This document shows positions 60,501 to 64,000 of a stretch of 64,000 nt of DNA, in pieces (the first letter of the stretch is position 1; each line of letters opens with the position of its first letter). This stretch comes from Sipunculus nudus (lineage: Eukaryota; Annelida; Sipuncula; Golfingiida; Sipunculidae). The stretch spans positions 56,287,926 through 56,351,925 of the forward strand of contig CM049309.1 of assembly GCA_026874595.1 (NCBI GenBank), given 5' to 3'. The position numbers were made by a program, and so were the translations under genes. Under the pieces are notes generated by a model. It searched no databases. It was not told the DNA's origin and was given only the letters and a program-made list of their open reading frames with translations.

Positions 60501-62135
60501 TTCCCATTAAATTTCCAGTAATTCATACATCATTTCTAATACATGGAGAATCTCAGTATTATAAGAGCTGGATCAAGCTGGAGACATCCTTATAAATGTG
60601 ATTAAGAATGATTGCAGTTAAAGTGAGCAGTACATCCATGCATGTTAGACATCAAAACAAATTGTGATTTTCTGTACAGAATTTACTTGTAAAAGAAGAA
60701 ATACAACATTAAAATATGAATCAACAAAGCTGAAAGTTTAACAATTTCTCAGAGAAACCCATAACAACAACTATCTCATGCCTGTTTATTAATTTGTTCC
60801 TACTTTCCAAAACGTTGCCATTTCACTTGTACAAGAGCCAAGACCGTTGTATGTAATATGATGTCATAACGCCTGTGTCTGACTATTGTCTGTAACTGCA
60901 AACATAACCAGGTATCAATGTGCAGGCGTTTCAGTTAACTATTCCTGGTGCTTTATGCATGTATCAATATGTAGTAAAAGTAAATGACCATAAAACAAAT
61001 AGAAATTTTATAGTCTGGTCAAAATAATGGGTAAAAATATCCATTTAAGTCACTAAAAGAACCATAATAAAAATCATTGCTTTTAAATTCAACAATTTGA
61101 ACATGCTTTCAGGCCCCTGAACAGACTGAGCCTGTGTGATATTTCTTGTTTTTCTTACAAAGTCATAAGAAGAATCGTTAATATTGAAATAAGAAGAGCA
61201 CTTAATGCATCTGACCCTTAAGATATGTTAATGTGTTAACCTAAAGCTTTCTGAACTGCTGGCTAATGTTGTTTGAGAGTAATTAAATGGGACCTAACTA
61301 AATAAATATAAATATTATATTTAAAGTCTTAAATGAACTGAGGCATTAAGATTAAAATAAATATTAAATAAAATGTTCACTGTAACTGATATTGTTTAAT
61401 TCCAGCTACTAAAGATAATCATACTCTCATCTTGCACACCAGGAGACTGTATGGAACATTCCTGCTATTATTTGACAGGGCCCAGAGAAGGCCAGAGAGT
61501 TAAGAGCCAATAAGCAAGTGCTTGTAGTTAACAGGTATGTATGTCATAATAAGGCACATTTTAATAAGTTTAAACAGAAATTCAACCACTTCTCATAATC
61601 TGACTAGGTCCATCATGTATGGGAAATAGGGAGCTATAAGAGCGGAGTGTATACTCACAGCAGTCTGAGGGCACCCTTCTCTTGTATCATCTGAAATAAA
61701 TGAGTCAGGTGAAAACAAAATGATAATCCTAGGCCAAACAGAATACCTTAAGACTAAACATACTGGAAAAGTGTGGATATCCAAGATCTCTCTTCAGAAA
61801 TTAGACATTCACATGTAGAAAAGAAAATACATATAAAATTTCATTAATCCATATTAGAATCTATTTCAGTGAGTGGAAATGAAATCAAAATAATAATTAT
61901 ATGTAGGGGGCCAGGAAGACAAGTCGACCTTTTCAATAGCTTACGTAAGGTGAATGCTGATATATATCAGAATTAATCACCCTGAATTCTACCATTAAAT
62001 AATTCATCTTTTTTTCCTGATAATTTTCCCCATCTATTACCTACCAGGTTTTCGAGGTTCCAGGTGGTGTAGGTGGTAGTACTGTCTTCTGTTAGCACGG
62101 TCTGTGGTGTGGAACTGATCCAATGCCAGCTTGGC
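36546..62135 (-). CDS. TRP-family cation channel, N-terminal exons not seen
   Basis: One set of exons (one pre-S1 variant plus the optional cassette) sums to 2,043 nt, i.e. 680 residues and a stop, with every splice phase agreeing. Order: ankyrin-to-membrane linker (AKLALDQF), pre-S1 helix with the TRP hallmark HPVL..L..KW.RFGR, S1, S2, a long charged S2-S3 stretch, S3, S4 with LRLMKNARAFATLGPF, S5, a pore loop with FRLTLVD as likely filter region, S6 (LCLNLFIALLSDTFQR), a conserved post-S6 helix, a coiled coil, a basic helix and a Ser/Thr/Pro tail. The S6 and pre-S1 motifs are those of ankyrin-bearing TRP channels (TRPN/TRPV/TRPA/TRPC group). I cannot place it in one named subfamily and it may be an invertebrate-specific one. 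Ankyrin repeats are expected in exons beyond the right edge (inference). It should be a plasma-membrane cation channel; the stimulus is unknown. Confidence 0.88.
37106..37263 (-). CDS. TRP channel exon: Ser/Thr/Pro-rich tail
   Basis: 158 nt, phase 1 to 0, acceptor TTTCAG, donor GTAATC. Low-complexity, probably disordered (TMTQTSVPVVEVSEIQQPS). Confidence 0.8.
37694..37788 (-). CDS. TRP channel exon: basic helix
   Basis: 95 nt, phase 2 to 1, donor GTAAGT. Encodes ERSEQQRKKELRRLRQQLAG, a strongly basic amphipathic helix. Confidence 0.85.
38713..38857 (-). CDS. TRP channel exon: C-terminal tail
   Basis: 145 nt, phase 1 to 2. Encodes an Ala/Pro/Thr-rich stretch then a basic segment (SSRRSRKKEERTKDEEW). 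The donor GTTTGT is unusual, but phase and the next exon agree. Confidence 0.8.
39281..39533 (-). CDS. TRP channel exon: coiled coil
   Basis: 84 codons plus 1 nt, phase 0 to 1, donor GTGAGA. Encodes EDLDDLREAF, then a heptad-rich segment (NEKLENEMDLLRDELRSVRD and on to MSTIRRLLHD), a probable oligomerisation coiled coil as in other TRP C-termini. Confidence 0.9.
39886..40065. repeat. 30-bp tandem repeat, six units
   Basis: Unit contains AATGTTTTGCTGATACAACA; lies in the TRP intron next to the coiled-coil exon. Confidence 0.88.
41781..42179. mobile_element. hAT-type MITE with exact 8-bp target duplication
   Basis: 399 bp bounded by inverted termini TAGGGCTGAAA and TTTCAGCCCTA and flanked on both sides by CTTTGTTA (41773-41780 and 42180-42187). 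Eight-bp duplications and TAGGG-type termini are hAT hallmarks. The inside is non-coding with repeated ACTCGAGTC motifs. It sits in the TRP intron between the coiled-coil exon and the 57-nt cassette. Confidence 0.9.
42314..42370 (-). CDS. TRP channel cassette exon (57 nt)
   Basis: 19 codons, phase 0 to 0, acceptor CTGGCAG, donor GTAAAT. Encodes EDLDELREMWYHGFGSAHH, whose start resembles EDLDDLREAFN of the following exon. It can be included or skipped without changing frame. Confidence 0.75.
42714..42915 (-). CDS. TRP channel exon: post-S6 helix
   Basis: 67 codons plus 1 nt, phase 2 to 0. Encodes RVYDNAQANAVMQKAITILS and a basic helix (NKKRRNNFRKHIH), then an acidic stretch (DDDTTELGDEDLKK). 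This is where the TRP helix sits. Confidence 0.9.
43349..43464 (-). CDS. TRP channel exon: S6
   Basis: 38 codons plus 2 nt, phase 0 to 2, donor GTGAGC. Encodes ILVGTWLALSAILCLNLFIA and LLSDTFQ, the S6 gate helix in the LNLLIA(L/M)(M/L)SDT pattern of TRP channels. Confidence 0.94.
44255..44418 (-). CDS. TRP channel exon: S5 end and pore loop
   Basis: 164 nt, phase 1 to 0, donor GTAAGT. Encodes ACAFWMLFGGDKV, a hydrophilic turret with an N-glycosylation sequon (NYT), and the pore helix with filter region (ALMFSMFRLTLVDEYDYE). The acidic filter (VDE) suits cation selectivity (inference). Confidence 0.92.
44913..44996 (-). CDS. TRP channel exon: start of S5
   Basis: 84 nt, phase 1 to 1, donor GTGAGT. 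Encodes GPFIVMLSKMAGDVVRFAFL and YLEFYIPY. Confidence 0.9.
45414..45589 (-). CDS. TRP channel exon: S3 and S4
   Basis: 176 nt, phase 2 to 1. Encodes NIFDWIVYTLLLTCIITHLV (S3) and S4 with IRIMAITVILIWLRLMKNAR. The MKNARAFATLGPF junction is a typical S4-S5 linker of TRP and PKD channels. The intron before it is 8.3 kb and holds the DIRS element. Confidence 0.92.
45795..47951 (+). repeat. Probable divergent second-family element
   Basis: Start-like sequence at 45795 (CAGGGACCCACTGGTCTCTG then GCTCAGCTGA) and the typical 3' hairpin at 47914-47950 (CAGCTGAGCTAAAAAA) with a GGAC microsatellite before it. The inside is diverged and includes G-rich runs at 46505 and 47040. Confidence 0.45.
48480..48656 (+). 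repeat. DIRS left inverted terminal repeat
   Basis: Reverse complement of about 53450-53651; the stretch from the CCAACCGAAAATTTTCCC block to TAATCACATTTTC is identical over more than 100 bases. Starts GTTTTATTACG. Confidence 0.9.
48956..49786 (+). pseudogene. DIRS gag-like region (uncertain)
   Basis: An open frame in the position of gag, rich in Pro, Ser, Ala and Arg, with no motif I recognise. It includes a tandem duplication (SADPALASDQWSAIAL then SADPALALDQWSAIAL). High GC keeps several frames open here, so this frame may not be the real one. Confidence 0.4.
50365..51060 (+). pseudogene. DIRS reverse transcriptase, frame-broken
   Basis: Starts with ARLSDRFPAWAG and FILSALQFGFRLAF, the DIRS pattern before the RT fingers. 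The motif written LTDA-stop-FHV at 50734-50754 has TAA where the family has Tyr. The catalytic PYLDD motif is present at 50863-50877, followed by a frameshift (the next residues WLVHTA are in another frame). FLGVTLA near 50997 follows. Broken by at least one stop and two frame changes. Confidence 0.8.
51340..51720 (+). pseudogene. DIRS RNase H-like region, frame-broken
   Basis: YASLLGWEAHLADLRASGIW, LLHINFLDLRAV and AYVNKQGGTRSPSL match the RNase H domain of DIRS elements. HLPGVSNILADAPSRHP follows in another frame, showing a frameshift near 51580-51640. Confidence 0.8.
52390..53100 (+). pseudogene. DIRS tyrosine recombinase, frame-broken
   Basis: PLVSDFLKGVNSR, LREPPYEPL and KTVFLLALASAGRRS match the core-binding and first-Arg region of DIRS/Ngaro recombinases. 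HDIR at 52985-52996 is the HxxR box. FTRFYL with Tyr at 53093-53095 is the nucleophile position. Between them lie a poly-G run (52818-52838) and a frame change. Confidence 0.8.
53309..53398 (+). repeat. DIRS internal complementary region
   Basis: The first half (CAGCTCACAATTATGTTTAC) is the reverse complement of the left outer end; the second half (CCTGTGAATGGTGGTTTTG) is the reverse complement of the right outer end; they meet at AAC. This is the template proposed to circularise DIRS cDNA. Confidence 0.88.
53450..53651 (-). repeat. DIRS right inverted terminal repeat
   Basis: Mirrors the left repeat and extends about 45 bases further at its outer end (ACCACCATTCACAGGGAGGG region), ending GGGGGTT. 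Confidence 0.9.
53934..54073 (-). CDS. TRP channel exon: S2-S3 cytosolic stretch
   Basis: 46 codons plus 2 nt, acceptor TTTTTAG, donor GTAAAT. Highly charged (AWKEWRQSEIEDD, WPEEEQYLRAE) and ends in YFNDFW at the start of S3. Confidence 0.85.
54821..54898 (-). CDS. TRP channel exon: S2
   Basis: 26 codons, phase 0 to 0, acceptor TTTTCAG, donor GTAATA. Completes S2 (ILAIGLTGW) and enters a charged cytosolic stretch (KDELFEFFSSKKSHR). Confidence 0.85.
55554..55686 (-). CDS. TRP channel exon: S1 and start of S2
   Basis: 44 codons plus 1 nt, phase 2 to 0, donor GTAAGT. Encodes FGAWKN, the hydrophobic S1 (TILNFLFIIFWTVQGILV), an extracellular loop, and the first part of S2 (WWRIVLF). Confidence 0.9.
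57006..57097 (-). CDS. TRP channel pre-S1 exon, variant A (nearest S1)
   Basis: 92 nt, phase 0 to 2, acceptor TTTTCAG, donor GTATGT. Encodes LQVTVAYRKFDLIIHPVLNE then LIKLKWQRFGR, the version closest to the general TRP pre-S1 consensus. Confidence 0.9.
57160..58596 (+). mobile_element. Second-family hairpin element, copy in TRP intron
   Basis: Same start (AAGTGACCCAGGGGTCATGA) and same kind of end (GACGGACGAC microsatellite, then GACTTTCAGTCAAC and TAGCTAAAAA, the hairpin slightly decayed). Lies between pre-S1 variant exons A and B. It is interrupted by a smaller inverted-repeat element at 57934-58139. Confidence 0.7.
57934..58139. mobile_element. Small nested inverted-repeat element
   Basis: 206 bp inserted in the core of the surrounding element, with termini CAGGCTTTGATCCAG and CTGGATCCGCGCCTG (imperfect 15-bp inverted repeat). 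Contains G and C homopolymers of uncertain length. No clear target duplication. Confidence 0.55.
59069..59190. repeat. Direct duplication of about 60 bp
   Basis: TTCAATTGTTTTTATATGAG and GGATGTTTTTATCATAATTA occur twice, between pre-S1 variants A and B. Confidence 0.85.
60169..60260 (-). CDS. TRP channel pre-S1 exon, variant B
   Basis: 92 nt if the acceptor CTGACAG is used (FQVIVTYRQYDLITHPCVAA then LIETKWHRFAR); a second AG six bases downstream would give 86 nt. Phase 0 to 2, donor GTATAA. Has WHRFA where the others have WQRFG. Confidence 0.85.
60804..60895 (-). CDS. TRP channel pre-S1 exon, variant C (first in transcript order)
   Basis: 92 nt, phase 0 to 2, acceptor TTTGCAG, donor GTAGGA. 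Encodes LQTIVRHRRYDIILHTTVLA then LVQVKWQRFGK. It lacks the His-Pro pair of the other two variants (HT instead of HP) and ends in Lys instead of Arg once spliced. Confidence 0.85.
61659..61690 (-). CDS. TRP channel exon: 32-nt linker exon
   Basis: Encodes DDTREGCPQTA with the split first codon; phase 1 to 0, acceptor TTTCAG, donor GTGAGT. Its phase-0 end fits all three following pre-S1 variants. Confidence 0.75.
62045..62135 (-). CDS. TRP channel exon: ankyrin-TM linker
   Basis: 30 codons plus 1 nt, starting AKLALDQFHTTDR. An A..ALD helix just after the ankyrin repeats is common in TRP channels. Acceptor TTTCAG, donor GTAGGT. First exon of this gene visible in the window. Confidence 0.8.
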
Positions 62136-62508
62136 CTGAAACAAAGATATTACAGTGCAAAGGTTAACACTCATAATTATGGGTAATTTGATTTATATTT
62201 CTGATAATTCACTGATTTCAGGTTTTAAAATATTAGAACTAACCCCTTTTTGGCATGGACTACATTTCCAATTAATCCTTAACATGATAACCATATGCTC
62301 TTAATGTTCAGCTCCTTCACCTTTAGCTGATTTCATATTTATGACCAGTCGCACTGTGTTTTAATATTACAGTCTAGCACCCCTTACAACTGTCTCTGGT
62401 TTTCTTAATTTACATTGGCTAACCATCCCATATTATTCCTGATATTAGTAGGGCTCTGAATGGACAAAGAATTCAAAGCAACCTCCATATAAGACACATG
62501 GTCACTAC

Positions 62509-62711
62509 TGTTGCGTGTTTTATACTTTCACACAAACAATAAGACTCAGATTCAGTTGACACGAACATCTGTATTCATCAAATTACATTTCTGAACTAAG
62601 CGGGCGGCTGGGGCCGCTTGCAAGAGTGATGCTGTCGCTTACGGTAATTACTAGGCTCGCTTATGTAAACAAAACCAAGTGTTATTAATGTTAATTTTAA
62701 TATACGTAACA
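62509..62711 (-). mobile_element. 3' LTR of the Ty3/Gypsy element
   Basis: On the minus strand the sequence begins TGTTACG and ends CGCAACA, an imperfect TG...CA inverted pair, and is preceded directly by a purine tract (GAAAGGGAGA) that is the expected polypurine tract. It lies 265 bp after the integrase stop. Length 203 bp. The 5' LTR is outside the window. Flanking bases at 62504-62508 (ACTAC) are the candidate target duplication. Confidence 0.8.
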
Positions 62712-62724
62712 TCTCCCTTTCTAA
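62712..62724 (-). other. Polypurine tract of the Ty3/Gypsy element
   Basis: Purine-rich run on the minus strand directly before the LTR; plus-strand cDNA priming site of LTR retrotransposons. Confidence 0.7.
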
Positions 62725-62975
62725 AAGAACAAAAAAAATAAAAGCTTTGGGTTATTTGAACTGAATGAAGACCACATATGATCTTGGTGTTTTGGTAATG
62801 CTTCTCATAGCACGACTTGGTATGAGGTTCTGTTAATAGCAATTAGTATGTTTATGATGTACATGAAAGAATTATTTTTAATTACTAATAAAGGATTTTG
62901 AGTTCTTACTATGCAAAGTCTTTCTGTGATGAAAATTTACTTATGAATTAAACAGTCTTTGTAAGCACTTTATCT

Positions 62976-64000
62976 TCACTTTGCCCCAAGGTCAACACGG
63001 AGTCGTACAGGCAGTTTTATTGTTCGCCCCCTGGAGGTTTTCTTGGTCACTGTCTCGATCTCTGTTTCCTGGGCATCTCTGCTAGCCTGGGATATCTCCT
63101 CCTCAGGCTTGTTAGAGCAACTTTCCGTACCTTTGTTGTCGGCTATATCCTCTGTTCTTTTGTTAGTGGATTTTGTCTGTGTGTCCCCATTTTCATCCGC
63201 GTCTATTGGTGCACCATTATCATCGTATGCCTCGTGTTCAGGTATGGCTCTAAGATGTTGTCTTGTTCTCCTTAATATTCTCCCATCGTTTCGCGTGATC
63301 TCATAGCTTTTGCCTTTCAGATGTCGATTGACCTTTCCTGGGGACCATTCAATCTGACCATGTCCTGGTTGTATCATCACACCATCTCCTGGTGATAGTG
63401 ATTTCAGATTGCGTTTATGTGTGTGTCTGTCTGCTGCTTTGGCCCTTTTAGCTTCCAGGATGTGTTTCTCATTTGAGTGATGTTGAGGTTTCAAAGCGTC
63501 ATCTGTTGTTGGGACTAATGTTCGGGTCCTTCTTCCCATAAGTCTTTGTGATGGGCTGGATTGTGTCCCCTCAGTTGGGGTATTCCGTATGTTAAGCAAA
63601 CCAATATAAGGATCCTCCCTCGTTTTGAGACATTTTCGCCACATTCTTTTTACTGTTTTAACGGCTGCCTCTGCTGCCCCATTGGCTTGGCTGTGACCTG
63701 GACTGGATGTTTCATGGAGGAAGTCCCATTCTGCAGCGAACTTTGCAAACTCTCGCGACGAAAATTGGGGCCCATTGTCGCTCATCACTTTAACGGGTAC
63801 TCCATGTCTGGCGAAGTGTGGTTTCAGTTTTGTTATGACTTCTTCAGTGGTGGATCGTTCTAAAGGGTCCACCTCTATGAATGTGCTGTAAATGTCTACT
63901 GTTACCAAGTAATCTTGGTTAGCTAGTGTAAAAATGTCTGTGGCTATGTGTTTAAAGGGTAACTCGGGTATCTCATTCATGATAAGCGGCTCTGTCTGTT
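62976..64000 (-). CDS. Ty3/Gypsy-type polyprotein fragment: integrase
   Basis: Open from the right edge to a stop at 62976; the frame is already open before the first Met at 63980, so this is the C-terminal part of a pol polyprotein. The integrase catalytic core is intact: counting from that Met, ATD at D15, SDNGPQF at D68 and GAAEAAV at E104, i.e. the DD35E spacing. A C-terminal SH3-like region follows (VMIQPGHGQIEWSPGKV, then RHLR), then a charged low-complexity tail. Integrase inserts retrotransposon cDNA. The core resembles the K02A2.6-like/mag group of Ty3/Gypsy elements. No frameshift is visible, so the element may be young. It lies upstream of the first visible TRP exon, on the same strand, probably in an intron. 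Confidence 0.9.
   Translation of the reverse strand, partial: QTEPLIMNEIPELPFKHIATDIFTLANQDYLVTVDIYSTFIEVDPLERSTTEEVITKLKPHFARHGVPVKVMSDNGPQFSSREFAKFAAEWDFLHETSSPGHSQANGAAEAAVKTVKRMWRKCLKTREDPYIGLLNIRNTPTEGTQSSPSQRLMGRRTRTLVPTTDDALKPQHHSNEKHILEAKRAKAADRHTHKRNLKSLSPGDGVMIQPGHGQIEWSPGKVNRHLKGKSYEITRNDGRILRRTRQHLRAIPEHEAYDDNGAPIDADENGDTQTKSTNKRTEDIADNKGTESCSNKPEEEISQASRDAQETEIETVTKKTSRGRTIKLPVRLRVDLGAK

Noticed and set aside
63043-63863. Plus-strand open frames over the integrase
   Set aside because: Antisense shadows of the intact integrase frame.

Overview
The window is intron-rich animal DNA, AT-rich and full of tandem and dispersed repeats. The gene structures (short phase-matched exons, GT-AG introns of 0.3-8 kb) and the repeat types (hairpin-ended elements with tandem cores and GGAC/GACA microsatellites, DIRS and Ty3/Gypsy retroelements) suggest a lophotrochozoan, most likely a mollusc such as a bivalve. 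The species cannot be fixed from the sequence alone.

Three spliced protein-coding genes can be reconstructed. (1) A sorting nexin of the SNX7/SNX30 type lies on the minus strand from its start codon at 24284 to 3855 and runs off the left edge (PX plus BAR domain, endosomal sorting). (2) A complete INIP gene (SOSS complex subunit C, DNA damage response) lies on the plus strand in five exons, 25801-32234. Its start is 1.5 kb from the SNX30 start, so the two are divergent and probably share a promoter region. As I recall it, SNX30 and INIP are also neighbours in human (9q32). (3) A TRP-family cation channel lies on the minus strand, with at least 19 exons from 62135 down to the stop codon at 36546. 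Its pre-S1, S1-S6, pore and C-terminal coiled-coil exons are all here; its N-terminal exons are outside the window. It contains three tandem 92-bp versions of the pre-S1 exon that reading frame forces to be mutually exclusive, and a 57-bp in-frame cassette that resembles the start of the next exon.

The rest is introns and intergenic DNA colonised by repeats: minisatellites (0.8-2.1 kb), two copies of a hairpin-ended element with a 280-bp tandem core (9.3-11.4 and 12.1-13.0 kb), a second hairpin-ended family with a 331/662-bp higher-order core (15.1-19.5 kb, relatives at 22-24, 46-48 and 57-58.6 kb), a 77-bp array that copies an exon's own 5' splice site (20.6-21.1 kb), a tRNA-derived SINE (21.5 kb), elements and tandem arrays carrying AGGTCA direct repeats (22-23, 26, 29-31 kb), a hAT-type MITE with an exact 8-bp target duplication (41.8 kb), a structurally complete but coding-decayed DIRS-type tyrosine-recombinase retrotransposon (48.5-53.7 kb), and the 3' part of a Ty3/Gypsy element with its 203-bp LTR (62.5-64 kb). 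No rRNA, functional tRNA, CRISPR array or bacterial feature was seen.
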